This document shows positions 51,401 through 62,786 of a stretch of 64,000 nt of DNA, piece after piece. Position 1 is the stretch's first letter, and the number at the start of each line of letters is the position of its first letter. This DNA is from Anthopleura xanthogrammica (Eukaryota; Cnidaria; Anthozoa; Actiniaria; Actiniidae), in contig OZ025208.1 in assembly GCA_964019055.1 (NCBI GenBank), positions 8,748,539 to 8,812,538 on the forward strand. The letters run 5' to 3'. A model generated the notes under the pieces. That model was given only the letters and a program-made list of their open reading frames with translations, was not told where the DNA came from and ran no database searches. Made by a program: the position numbers and the translations under genes.

Positions 51401-54400
51401 TACCAGGATAACTAGTTCGGACGGAAACGAAGGACTTTGCGAAAGTCTAGCAGGTAGTTAGTTAGATAGGTAGGTACAAGTAGGAAGGTAGAAAGGTAGG
51501 GGAGTAAACAGGTGGGCAGGTAGTTAGATAATAGGGAGGAAGGGAGGGAGGGAGGGAGATAGATAGGTAGGTAGGTGGATACGTAGGTCGGTAGGGTGGG
51601 AGGGAGGTAGTAGAGAAATAGGGAGGGAGGTAGTAGGGATCGAGAGAGGGAGGTAGGGAAATGGGTGGCGTTTTGCTCCTGCTCATGCAGGATCAGCTAG
51701 CGCTCTATCATATTAAAACTCTGCTCGCCCTTAACATTTAAATTATTTGAACAACAACAAATTCATGGATCCTGTTACCTAAAGCCATTTGCAAAGCCTT
51801 GTGATAAACCACTGAAAAGCAAGGAAAACCAAATAAGCAGCAAATAAATAGCACGGAATAAAATGTGTCAATACTTTTAAACAGGTACAGGTGTTCAATT
51901 TCCATACTTTTAATCAATTACTGAAAATATAAATATTTTTATCCTTAGTTCTGATGTTTTAATTTTGATGATAATTGTGTCCCCAATGCACCCTTCTCAA
52001 AATTATCTTGAATGCGAGGCTAACATGGAACACAAAAGAAATGCCACAAATTCCATCGAGAAAAAGTGTGATTTTTTTGTGTGTTTCATGTTAGCCTCAC
52101 ATCCAAGACAATTTTAGGAAGGGTGCATTAGTTGTATAAACTAAATATATTGACAGTCACTTCAATAAAAGTATCATCATCATCATCTTGATTATGATCA
52201 TGACCATTATTATTATGATTATTGTCATTGTCATTGTCATTGTCATTGTCATTGTCATTGTCATTGTCATTGTCATTGTCATTGTCATTGTCATTGTCAT
52301 TGTCATTGTCATTGTCATTGTCATTGTCATTGTCATTGTCATTGTCATTGTCATTGTCATTGTCATTGTCATTGTCATTGTCATTGTCATTGTCATTGTC
52401 ATTGTCATTGTCATTGTCATTGTCATTGTCATTGTCATTGTCATTGTCATTGTCATTGTCATTGTCATTGTCATTGTCATTGTCATTGTCATTGTCATTG
52501 TCATTGTCATTGTCATTTTTATTGTCATTTTTATTGTCATTGTTATTGTTATAGAGTACCACACAAACTCAAAGAAACGTTATTAGCGATAACTTGGATG
52601 GTATACTATATGCAGAATAATTGTAGCGTATGATTCCATGCTTTAAGCTTCCTTTTAATGCCGACTAAATTTGTTGAAATAAGCTGGTCTAACTTAATAA
52701 GCTACATATGCCTTACTATACCTTGCCACTGACCAGCCTTTTCCTTTGACTCTGCTTTTTGAAGTATTTTATGAGCTGAGAATGCCATTAGCAGCCGAAC
52801 TGTCAGCTACAAAAGAAAGCACATGCATACGAAAAGGTTAAAAAGTATTTGTTTGCAACATTTTAAAGTTGAATCATACAGACCTGGTAAACAAATATAC
52901 AGGACACAACGAAAGATGACAGGAACTGGGTGGAGAATTTGAAGTCTAAAAAGAAAATCAATCAATAAATCAGTCCGTCGACCGTCCGTCCATCCGTAAG
53001 TCAGCTAGCCAGCCCGCCAGGCAGCCAGAAGCTGTAATCCCACCTGGACGTGTGACGTATATCCGGTTCGTCAGTGAATTGTACCAGGTGCCATTTTGGT
53101 TAAGTGCTCTATGAACAATAAATACATCCTTATAAAACAAAAAGTCATATATCAAAGTAGAAGTAATGAATTGTATTATCATACATTCTTACGACAAATA
53201 TAGTGGTTGAATTATCGTTCCATCGTTGTCACAGGTTTTAGTATTGCATGCAACAAAATAGTGTCCAACTTGCTTGCAGCATTGTTGCATGTGTATCTTA
53301 CTCATCGAAATCACTGATGTTCATATCACCAAAATTAAAGAGAGAACCCTAAACGCATCTCTCAGGACATACCTTTTCTTTGTCTGGTGTAGTTGATTAG
53401 AAAACAGAAGGTTAACATGAGCTCTCTCTGTTTCACCCGCCAGGTTAATTTTTCCCGTCTCTTCTTTCTAAAACATAACCGTTTTTTCAATGCCTTCAAT
53501 AGTTATTATACATGAAGTAAATAGTTGAATGTTAAAATATTTCTTGATTTGAGTGTTACTCATTTTGATAAGTATTGAAGGCATTAAAACACCTTGGACA
53601 ATTATTCACAAGAAAGATATTAGTCTTACTTGGAGTATGTATCGAAGACTTGGAGGGCCTTGAACATAAGGTTTCTTGATTTCCTTATACAACAGCATGG
53701 AGTAGCTTCCAACCAGAATTAATGTGCAGACAACCACAGGGATGTTGGCTAAGAATTCCCAATGCAACACGTACTCGAGATTCTGCATGTAAAGTTATAT
53801 TTGATATTGTAAACATTTACTGAATATTTTCATTACAATTTTACTGTATACAACTTTTTCTGTCCACAGCAATTACTAAAATTCAAACAAAACCAACAAC
53901 TTCTCAAACAAAGCCGGGATCGGTGTATTTTTTCATGCACGTACCAGTTTTTCAAATTCCTGTTTCAATTCTTCGTCTACTATAGTGCAGCCAAAGTACA
54001 TGAATAGATCTGTAATAAATCTTAAGGAAAACAATTCAGTCAAGTAAGGTAATCGACTCAGAACTCGAATCGGACCCAGTGGTGATGAAACGTGGTGGGT
54101 CACTGTTTGATGTTTGCTTCGGTTGATTTGGCCGAGTGAGTATTAAGCCTGGTTTTCACTACGACGCAAGCACAAGCGCAAGGATCAAAAAATATTTGAT
54201 ACTTGTGCTTGCGTTTGTCCTTGCGCTTATGCTTGCGTCGTAGTGAAAACGGTATTCCTGCTTGTGTTTTGTGCTTGGGACTGTCCTTGCGTCGCTAGTG
54301 AAAACCAGCCTTTAGTCTCACCCTCGAAGTTCTGAATCTCGAATCTGAATCTAGTCAAAACGGCGTTCCTCTTTTCTTTCCAATCATTTAAATAGCTCTC

Positions 54401-57400
54401 GTCATGTTCAGATGGAAAAGAAAGTCCTTGGAAGCACTTGTGGAAATTGAGAAACGCTTTTTGTTTTGTTTTTGTTTGCTGGTTGGTTGTTTTTTTTTAT
54501 TGAAAAAGCTCGACGCACATTATAGTCTCCTTTGCAGCCGTTCTTAGTGTCGGTCTTAAAATCCCTCCCCACTAAGGAGACTACAAACATTATTGCATAA
54601 ATCTGATCTTTGGCTTTTCTTCAGTTACAAGAAAAAGTTAATCATGTTTTGTTCTGTTTTTTTTTTTTGGTACAAGGAAAAGTTGACATTTTTTTGAAAC
54701 TTCCTTGGCAGCAGAGTGCAGTTCTTTTATTGTTGAAATCCCTCAACACAGTTTCACGCAAGTTTCAGTTGAGACATTTGCTAACAGTGTCTGACAAATC
54801 ACTCACCTTACAAACGCGTAAATCAGTCCCAATGTGTAACCAATGATCTTGTACTCAGCATTAAGGCAAGCGAGGTACGGATAGTTGATGATGCCATACA
54901 ACAAGGTCATAAAGATTTCTTGAAAAGCTAAAACGTGAAATCGTTGAATTAGAGATGGGAATGTTGAACAAAAAAAGAAAAAAGGGCAAAGAGAACGATT
55001 TAATTAGTAAACGACACAAGACCCACATAGGCCAATTTGATAGAAAAAAGGCTTTGTAACGCGACAAAAACTTTTAAAAATAGCTGAAAGTCATGTGCAA
55101 TGGCTAGTTTTGTTTTGCGCTTTTTTAAATATTTTCTGTAACTCTGACGCTGTGAGCAAATGCTACGATTTTACTGGCCTGGATCTCGATGAGCCTTTTG
55201 AGACAAATAGAGCGAGGTGGTTAAAGCAAACGTTGGAGTCGTTAGGGTCATGCAGAAGGTTATCTTTCCTTACTAATAAGTTCCGCTTCCGTCTTCTCAG
55301 CCAGTTACAACTATTTCAGAGCACAATTAATAACAGTCACGATTCCCATCAGTTTCATTATAACCAGCCCTTATTGACCAAGTATCATCAGGCCCGTAAC
55401 CAGGGGGGGAGCACAGGGTGCACGTGCACCCCCCATCCGACCAAAAGGTCCGCTTTTTATCAACATTTGTTTGTTAAAGTTAATAAAGTTCATTATTATT
55501 ATTATTGCTTGAAAATAAAAAAAAAATACAGATTTAATGTAAATCAAAAAATTAAACCACTATCATTTCCCAGTTTTCTCCATTTGTTTCTTTTTTCCAA
55601 TAATGTGTTGGGTTACCTGTGGTGTCACTCAAGACGGGGAGACTAGCACTAGGGCATGCGCTCTAAGTCGACTTTGCGATCATGTGCACCCCCCCGGTAA
55701 ATGTTCTGGTTACGGCCCTGATCATATACCTTTTGACCAAGCGGTTTGTGGCAGTTCTTGTGAAGCGGCAGACATTTTGAGGAAGACATTTAAGGAGGAA
55801 GCGGCAGTTGCGCCGAAAGCAAATGGTATGATGAACCTGTTCCTTTCATCGCCTAGAAAATCTACAGCACTGTAGAGAACACAAACGAAAAGAGCATAAA
55901 AAACGTCAAGGAGACAAATGTACGTACTGAGCTCCGATCACCTGCTCTCTTGACCCTATCCCGACTTTCTTCAGTATTTAAAAATTAAAAAGTGCTGTTT
56001 GTGTTTTGATTGTTGCAATTTCAAAAAGTGAAAGTAGTGCTGGTGCACATGTATGGTGAAGCTTACGAGAGAACAATCTCGAGAAGTGTTGATGATGTTG
56101 ATCGATGTTGGTGTTGTTGCCGAGGTCGATGTCAATGTTGATCTTGCTGTTGATGATGATCTTGATGTTGAAGGTGTTGCATTGTGGTCGAGGTCGAGGT
56201 CGAGGTCGAGGTCGAGGTCGAGGTCGAGGTCGAGGTCGAGGTCGAGGTCGAGGTCGAGGTCGAGGTCGATGTCGATGTCGATGTCGATGTCGATGTCGAT
56301 GTCGATGTCGATGTCGATGTCGATGTCGATGTCGATGACGACGAAAACGACAAAGATGATGATTATAAAATAATACAATAGAAGCATTATATGAAACATA
56401 CACTGGTAGTCCTGGACGTCCATTCCACAAGTTAGGTTTCAGTCGAGCTCTCTTCCTCATGAAGCTCAAAATAGCGATGATAAAAATCTTAAACAAAGGT
56501 TAACAGTTTTTAGAAAAAAAGATCGATAACAACTGGTAAAATCCTCAAGTCAAGGCAGACCAGGCCCGGGCAAGGTTATAAAATAATGGCCGGGGGGAGG
56601 CAAAGTTGAAAAATATTGGGGGCCCTATTTTAAATGTATTAGTAAGAGACCTAAAATTTTCAGTGTTTCATATGCAGTACAACGAAACTATTGCCACTGC
56701 TTCAGGTCTGCCTGCAAGGAACTATATATGTCCCATTAAGCCAGCATTCATTCCTTTATGATGTAAAAATCTTCCGCAAAAATCAACTTCGAGATAATCT
56801 TGACGAGCTACTCTATAGAAATGCCACTGTAGTTTGTTTTTAAGAAAAAGGAAAATGGGGTCACCGTTCTTGTATTTGAAATATAGCCGATCGAAATCGT
56901 TTTCGCAATGAGCGTGACTGAATTTGATCTTGAAAAAATATAGGTCACGCGAGCGAGCTGTCACGCTAAATGCGCAGAACAGATATGCACAAACAATGCC
57001 CGCGAACGTCCTTAAACTGATCCACTTATTTATATCTATTTTTTCTACTTCATTTGTCATGTTTAATTATCTTTAGACGATCTTTATATTTCTGCAACCT
57101 CTACAACTGTCGTTATTCGGAGATTTTTGTTTTATTTCTATTGACCTTAGTATTTTCATTTTTGTCAAGATAAGAAGCAAAATTAAATGCAATATTTAGG
57201 AGACTAGACAGCATACTTACAGCTGGAACCAAGCATCCAATATCGTAATTGCGTCCATTAACAAGACAACTGAAATACAACAAGATAGCATCCAACATTT
57301 AGATTGTTCACTTGTATTTAACACTACATGAAAAAAAATGTCTTCTGTTTATCGACCTGAGTTCAGACAATCTTGAGTCTCTGTTACTTGTCCTTTTAAT

Positions 57401-58151
57401 GACCTTTATTAGATACCAATACCCGAAATCGTTGAAGTTGAGAACGTTTCTTTTACTGACTAGTATATGTATTGTAAAGTTCAATAGCAGATATGGCATT
57501 TGGGTCAGTTTCTATACATTTACTGTAGTGTTGACCCAAATGCCAAGACTTGAAACAATTCTTTGAAGGCAATAGAGTGTACCTCTGATATCTGCTATTG
57601 AACTTTACAAAACGTATACTGATATTGCATAAAACTCTCTTTAAAATATAATCAGGTATCCGTAAGTATTATTTAGTACTGCTGGTCTATTGTCTTGGAA
57701 CAATACTTCCGGGTGCTCTTATCTTAAGAGAGCGTTATGCCGGTAAAAACACGTGGACGGGAATAGTTTACTAGTTATGAACAGCTCAAAGGAAAATTGT
57801 TTCCAGTTGGATCCGAGAATGTCTCGATGAGAAACCTCCACAGACTTTTTTAACTGCTTGGCCGTCTTTGATGAATGTTATGTTCATACATTGCAAGATA
57901 TGCTATTTACAAGTAAAGAAGCCAATTGCAAATCCGCCGCCTTCTGTGTATCTCTACTGGCGTCAAATTAGCAACGGACTTTTTTCTCTTTCTTCCCGCC
58001 AAATTTACTGACCCAAAACAGTTACCTAGCCCTCATGCGCCAAAAATACGATCAGCTCACACAACTCTTTCTGAAGCTAAATATGAAGCTACATATGAAG
58101 CTAAATCAAGGCTTTTTCAAGAAGCTGAGTTACTTACTTTAGGACGTCCAT
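45446..58151 (-). CDS. STRA6L: STRA6-like retinol receptor family protein, copy 2
   Basis: Second tandem copy, same exon plan as copy 1: 58138-58151, 57222-57270, 56402-56487, 55730-55869, 54807-54927, 53945-54020, 53630-53782, 53373-53467, 53044-53108, 52884-52945, 52722-52806, 51779-51811, 49598-49673, 48516-48591, 48253-48301, 47886-48018, 47119-47226, 46768-46931, 46204-46311, 45446-45675. Nineteen of the twenty exons match copy 1 in length except the last, and exon 12 is one codon shorter (33 nt); the total is 1923 nt, 640 residues, open throughout. It starts MDVLN, shows [34 protein letters not shown] and [20 protein letters not shown], and ends LLDVY followed by TAA. Splice sites are GT-AG. 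A MITE lies 10 bases inside intron 4. Function as for copy 1; both copies look able to code. Confidence 0.9.
47027..47069. repeat. (CAGGAC)n microsatellite, copy 2 intron 17
   Basis: About 7 units, at the site of the ~17-unit tract in copy 1. Confidence 0.95.
47525..47850. repeat. (CCCCGT)n microsatellite, copy 2 intron 16
   Basis: About 54 near-perfect units ending 36 bases from the exon 16 donor, at the same site as the ~15-unit tract of copy 1. Confidence 0.95.
48807..49358. repeat. MITE of the GACCGAATGCC family with internal duplication, copy 2 intron 13
   Basis: Same inverted ends as 30048-30426. Relative to copy 1, about 165 bp of the interior occurs twice (about 48995-49160 and 49161-49330), sharing TTTGTAATTTTGATTCCAAA and GATGGTGGTGCTTATATTTT. 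Confidence 0.8.
49775..51660. repeat. (GGTA)n satellite with higher-order units, copy 2 intron 12
   Basis: 49775-51195 is a GGTA-type tract. A ~70-bp composite (GGTGGATGGGTAGGTAGTTT, then a GGTAAGTAGG word) recurs about seven times at 49920-50950, spaced roughly 150-200 bases. 51200-51450 is the unique insert also seen in copy 1. GGTA/GGGA repeats resume to about 51660. Confidence 0.9.
52223..52517. repeat. (TTGTCA)n microsatellite, copy 2 intron 11
   Basis: About 49 units. Copy 1 has no hexanucleotide tract at the matching place (around 32210). Confidence 0.95.
54150..54313. repeat. MITE, CCTGGTTTTCACTACGACG family, private to copy 2 intron 5
   Basis: Left GCCTGGTTTTCACTACGACG, right GCTAGTGAAAACCAGCC. 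The interior repeats CTTGCGCTTG-type words. The copy 1 sequence reads across without it. Confidence 0.8.
55388..55719. mobile_element. MITE private to copy 2, 10 bases from the exon 4 donor
   Basis: Left end CAGGCCCGTAACCAGGGGGG, right end CTGGTTACGGCCCTG; CACCCCCC words pair near both ends. Copy 1 at 37432-37446 shows the uninterrupted AAGTATTATATACC. Flanks TATCAT and ATCATA suggest a short target duplication. Confidence 0.8.
56185..56335. repeat. (GAGGTC)n then (GATGTC)n array, copy 2 intron 3
   Basis: About 14 GAGGTC units followed by about 11 GATGTC units at the site where copy 1 carries (GTGTTG)n. The flanking TCTCGAGAAGTG and GATGATGTT words are shared by both copies. Confidence 0.95.
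56720..57016. repeat. Element with GGACGTTCGCGGGC end, unit 2 intron 2
   Basis: The right end GCCCGCGAACGTCCTTAAAC matches the 35205-35853 element; interior parts (GCGTGACTGAATTTGATCTT, GTCACGCTAAATGCGCAGAA) are also shared. The left limit is uncertain. Confidence 0.6.
57474..57610. repeat. Foldback element, GGCATTTGGGTCA family
   Basis: AAGTTCAATAGCAGATAT and its complement flank an inner pair GGCATTTGGGTCA / TGACCCAAATGCC. The inner part is the same family as 22450-22530. Confidence 0.75.
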
Positions 58152-59130
58152 GTTGGTCGAAAGTGAAGGCTGCGTGTAGAGGTTTTACTTTGGGCTTTTT
58201 TCCTTGTAGTATTCCTCGTATCAGTTGATGTCCTTAATACTCTAGAAGTTATTAACAAAAATTGTTTTCAGTTTTAAAGATTACATACGGCGACTTTAGA
58301 ATAGAAATATTGCTTACATGTAAGGGAAACTGCTATACCTTTTCCGACAGAGCACTCACGAAGCCAGACAAATGAACAGCGTACTCGCCCTGTGGACCAA
58401 ACAAAAGGACCTGTCTTAGAATTCATAGTGCGTGATAGTTGTCCTTTGCCTTTATTCCATTGGTCACACCAACTCAAGCCAGTGACAGATGTCAATAAAA
58501 GTTCAAAAACTTTAAGGAACTCACACAATAATAAGGATCGAGAATAACAATTCAAGCATTTTAAAGATATGCATCCTAGGGAATCAATTTCTTATTAAGA
58601 ATAATGTTAATTATGAAATTTACGAGATATTATGTATAATACTCACAAAAAAATGAGAAAATACAGTATTTGTTATATATATTTTGATCTTGTAGGGATC
58701 TATCAAATCCTTACTATGATCATGTATGTAGTTCACAGCAGTATTCCTATCTAGCTTGGATTCAATAATTCGTGTATACATGCAGTTTTGGAAAATAAGC
58801 GTGGATGGTTTCCAATTCTTATTTAAGGCTCAGATACACGGTGCAACATTGCTTGCAGCATTGCTTGCAACATTATGATTACAGTACTAGTACTATTTCA
58901 GCAGCCAATTCAGAGAAAATCTCGATTTTTCCGCTTAATTTACAAGGAGTATCAAATGACATAAAAATAATAAAACAGACGGTTCAATTTTTTATATTTT
59001 AGTGTGATGTTGCACGCAATGTTGCACCGTGTGTCGAAGCCTTTAAGGAGTTGAAGTTTCCTTACCTGATGCTTGCTGTTTTTTTGCTTATTATATATCC
59101 AAGTGAAATTGTAGTGACATATATTTCCTA
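58152..59130. other. 5' flank of STRA6-like copy 2
   Basis: Homologous to the copy 1 upstream region (42927-43850). It contains a small foldback built on ATACACGGTGCAACATTGC at 58835-58870 and its complement near 59005-59035. No gene supported. Confidence 0.55.
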
Positions 59131-59143
59131 ATTTGTTTCTTAC

Positions 59144-60111
59144 GTGCTTCTATTTCTGTTAGAGCAGAAGCTAGCTTTTCCTGAGCTGACTGAGTCAAAG
59201 CTTCAGCTGCTAGAACTGCTGCTTCAGCTGCAGCGACCTCCGCCCTCGCAGCTACTTCCTCAGCTTTAGCAACAGCAAGCTTAAAATAAGTCAAATATTC
59301 ATCTTCTAATACTTTTTCAGCCTCTTCTATAATTATCTGATTCTCTGCAGTCTCTTTATTAAATATATATATAATATACTATCTTAGTACAAAATGTCTT
59401 AGAGCTGTTTTCGTATGAGTGGGAAAGACACGATACTGACTTACACTACGTACACGGTACGACATACCGTAACATTGAAATGGCTTCCTATTGTCTTCCA
59501 GTAATTCATCCAATCACAACGCGTAGTTACGGCTACGGTAAGGTACGGTACGGCTACAGTACGGCTACGAATCTGCCGTACCGTTTCCCACTCATACGAA
59601 AACCACTCTATCCAGCACCTATAGAGGTAAGCTTAACTTATTGTAAACTTACACTTGCTGTATATTAATATAAAGTCGATAAATACTGTGTGATTTCAGC
59701 TTACCTTTCCAGATGTTTCACAATCTCTCTTCTTTTTTTTTTTTTTTTGTTTTAGACCAAGGGAACGCTGATGGTACGACGTCTTCCTTTAGGAGTTTTC
59801 GATTACTATTATCCGTTGGCTTAAAGTCTTCGCCCATAAGGTGCTTTGAGCAGACCCTCGTACTACTTTTAAACACACGATCTGTAAACACACAAAAATA
59901 TAAGACATCTTAGACGGTCTCTGGAGATTTTATTCTCTGAAAATTTTCATTGAATACCTACCTGAAAGGATTTCCCTATATCTTGTCGAATCTTTGCTAT
60001 CCATTGACTTTGGAGGTGCTTCTTATTTGACGGTGGAAAGCGGTCGAAGGACAGTGTTTTATCGTATCGATAGTCACTTGTGCAGTTTGGAACACAACAG
60101 TGGTAGCTCAT
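59144..60111 (-). pseudogene. THAP-domain gene, fragment or disrupted copy
   Basis: THAP domains are C2CH zinc-binding DNA-binding modules. Exon 1 (59958-60111) starts MSYHCCVPNC, with FDRFP and a W-x-x-x-I segment. Using the donor GTATTC it joins in phase 1 to exon 2 (from 59881), which supplies TRVCSKH, EDF, LKEDVVPSAFPW, completing the C-x4-C ... C-x2-H pattern. After FPWSKT a run of 16 A (59733-59748) encodes Lys and the frame closes at TGA 59718-59720; a one-base change in that run would keep it open to a donor at 59705. A third segment, about 59144-59351, encodes an Ala/Glu-rich coiled coil (KAEEVAARAEVAAAEAAVLA) ending at a donor GTAAGA, 13 bases before the insertion boundary, so later exons are missing. 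It may be an intact short THAP protein, a frameshifted gene or a captured fragment. Confidence 0.65.
59400..59608. repeat. MITE, AGAGYGGTTTTCGTATGAG family
   Basis: GAGCTGTTTTCGTATGAGTG at the left, CACTCATACGAAAACCACTC at the right. The centre is rich in TACGGTACGGCTACG. It lies in the putative intron 2 of the THAP gene. Confidence 0.8.
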
Positions 60112-62108
60112 TTTTAGCGGAGCTCCCGCGCGGGCCGAAGGCCCGCGCGAGCGGAGCACCATACTTAAGAAAAAATGGTAATCCATCGAGTTGATTTTTC
60201 ATGGCTTGATTACGTCATCACCTTGTCCATACATACATACATACATACATACGTACATACATACATACGTCCGTCCGTGTACCACTTTGCACAGGGTTCC
60301 CGCGCGCTTTGCTTACTCACAAATGCACCGAAAAATTGCAATAATGTAGTCAAAGATGGATCAAGATTGAAGTATTTTTTCTTATTTTTGCAATGCGAAA
60401 AATACGTTTAATCGAAATCATGTCTGTCTTAAAGTGAACAAAAACAATTTTTCGACTTTAGCGACTTGCTAAAGAAGATTTAGCGAGGGAAAGCGAGGGA
60501 AGATTCTTGGTCTTACGATGAAGTTTCGTGACTGAAACTTCAGTGAGAGAAAAAGTGGCCTGTAGACCAGAAAAACCTGATTATACTGCAAGAATGATAT
60601 TTCAGTTCCGTAGAAAACACTTCATAGAAGGTAAATTCATTAATTTTAACTAATATTTCGTAAAAAATCGACAAGAAATGTGTAAATTAGCTGGAGAAAC
60701 TCTCAGACAAGCCAAGGACGTTGGTTCGGCAAACATTGTCAGAAAAACTTGGATAGTTTGTCGTTTTTACTGCATTCTAGATTTTTATCATCTTTTTCTT
60801 CATTACTTGTGAACCAAAAAAGCGATATTTGAAGCTTTGATTTTTTGTTTTTGATCCCATTTCAAAAAAAAGGCTAAGACTTAGTAAAAAGACTTAGTTC
60901 TTTGAAAAAATATATTTGACGGCCAGCGAGCCTCACGCGAAGTCAAAACAAGATTCCAGTTTCATAATCATATGAATATTTTTACATTTTTATAGATAAT
61001 TGATTTTAATGTTGAATGAAATATGAAAAAGGAATACATATCACACCAAACATTTGCTATTTATCGGGCTTTTCCAGCTATTACTATTTCACAATCGCAA
61101 AAATGATGAGCTTTTTTTTTTTTTATGGATAAGCTTATGTTTTTGTAAGATATTTCGCTCGATAATAAAGTTAAGAATAAATCTGAAAAAAAAACTTTTC
61201 AAAGACCAACTTACTAACAAAGAAAATTATTATCTTGCATTAATGAATGTCTCTTTTTACATGTGAAGTTCAAGTGAATGTAAGCTTAAGCTTATCAGTA
61301 ATATTTTTCGACAATTTTCAGTGTAGTTCACTTTCCACCTAAAAAACTTACAACTTTGATTACTAAGATTTGCTGAATAAAATCCTTTGTTCTATACATG
61401 TATTCATATGCTCTACGATCTATGATTATTTTTCTTCGAATTGAAAAGTTTTCTAATGCTTTTGAAGGCTTAAAATAATGGTTTTTCTTTTAGTTTTTCC
61501 TCCTGGATTCTGGTAAAATCAAACGAAGTGGTAACGCTATAACCAGCGTTATGCCGCGTCACACAATTGTCACGTTTTTAGCACTAAATATACTATTTAT
61601 GGGAGCTCCGCTTTTAGGCAGTGCCTAAATCTATATATTATCTTTCCTTGCAGTCCTTTTGAACATGGAAAGTAGACCATGGCATTTAGAATTATATCAG
61701 GAATGCATATTTAAAAAAAATGATCTCAAACAGAACAGTTGTATATACTTACAAACGGCAAAAAAAACTTCAGTGCAAAGAATCGACGACATTCGCCGCC
61801 ATGCGGTGTTTGTTGATCTCCCGATCTCGTCGCCGTTTTAGTCCGTAATCTTTAGATTCGAGCTCTTTTCGACTTCGAAATTATCCGGACTTTAAATATA
61901 AAACAGGCTTTTTAATTCTCCCGTTGTTTTTTCTCAATAAAAAGCTCTTAGAAAGACAAAAGAAGACTTAAAACTTGACCTCGTCACGCTAAGCACAAGT
62001 AAACACTCGTGTTGTCAAGGAATGTCTGGTTTAGCCTGTAATCCAGCATGGCGTTGCTATGGGGGGGGGGGGGGGGGATGTCACGTGATCGATTGATGCA
62101 AATGGTCT
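60112..62108. other. Upstream part of the 3-kb insertion
   Basis: No gene supported. TTTTTAGCGGAGCTCCCG at 60111 and GGGAGCTCCGCTTTTA at about 61599-61614 are inverted, possibly the ends of a ~1.5-kb non-coding element. A GC-rich palindrome (CGCGCGGGCCGAAGGCCCGCGCG) sits at about 60127-60150; it is described here by position and is 23 bases long in total. Confidence 0.45.
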
Positions 62109-62668
62109 ATTCGTACTGTATAAATGCTGGAATGTAGTGCACCATCTTACCTCTCAGCTCTTACCTCTAGGGTCTGTTCCTGGACTCAGCATCTCTTCGA
62201 GGGTTTTCTCGGGTTTTGATTCCGGGATTTGATCTCCGTTTTTCATTCTCTCTTGGTGAAACCGAACAAACTAAGCTCGATTCAATGTGTGTCTTAGACG
62301 TGTCCCAACATTGATTAGGCCAGAGGTTATTTTAAGGTATTGATTAAATAAGGTTGAATGTAGAGTGTAATTCCTTTTGTATACGAGTGTATTTAAAAAT
62401 GTAGTTATCCTTTGCAAAATTGAAAATATAAAAAACCTACCATGACTGATGGCTTCACATCATTTTTATTTACGTATATTTATCCAGTTATGGTAGAATA
62501 CTTACTTATCATGATTACGAATAATGTTTACTTATATTTACTTATGGTATAATATCCCAAGTTTAACACTTGGATCACAATATTGCAAAAGTTAAATTAG
62601 CACCAAAATGCACGTCCTAAAGTAACACATAATACACTGGACCTGCGCTATATAACCAACCCTTACAA

Positions 62669-62786
62669 TGGTGGAGGTGGAGGTGGAGGTGGAGGTGGAG
62701 GTGGAGGTGGAGGTGCGGGTGCGGGTGCAGGTGGAGGTGGAGGTGGAGGTGAAGGTGCAGGTGCAGGTGCAGGTGCAGGTGCAGGT
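62669..62786. repeat. (GGTGGA)n/(GGTGCA)n short array in unit 3
   Basis: About 20 units in total; the counterpart of the 522-bp tract at 44290-44811, much shorter and dominated by GGTGGA. Confidence 0.9.

Larger units (their letters stand above)
59131..62108. mobile_element. ~3-kb insertion absent from unit 1
   Basis: Unit 1 reads ATATATTTCCTATATAATTCG around 43835-43860. In unit 2 the match breaks after ATATTTCCTA (59130) and resumes at ATTCGTA (about 62109). The intervening ~2.98 kb carries a THAP gene fragment, two inverted-repeat elements, a (CATA)n tract at 60231-60270 and a G-run near 62060. Mechanism unknown. Confidence 0.65.
43867..62126. repeat. Tandem segmental duplication, unit 2
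   Basis: About 18.3 kb, same order as unit 1: 3' flank, STRA6-like gene, 5' flank. It carries a ~3-kb insertion at its right end (59131-62108) and private MITEs at 54150 and 55388. Confidence 0.85.

Noticed and set aside
52128..52586. Overlapping frames of ND, MT, VI and SL repeats
   Set aside because: Translation of the (TTGTCA)n microsatellite.
56053..56423. Frames with SR, GR, VE or ID/LD repeats resembling SR proteins
   Set aside because: Translation of (GAGGTC)n/(GATGTC)n; no flanking protein domain.
26714..62786. Repeats as a CRISPR array or other direct-repeat defence locus
   Set aside because: Units are 4-6 bases without spacers, in an animal genome.
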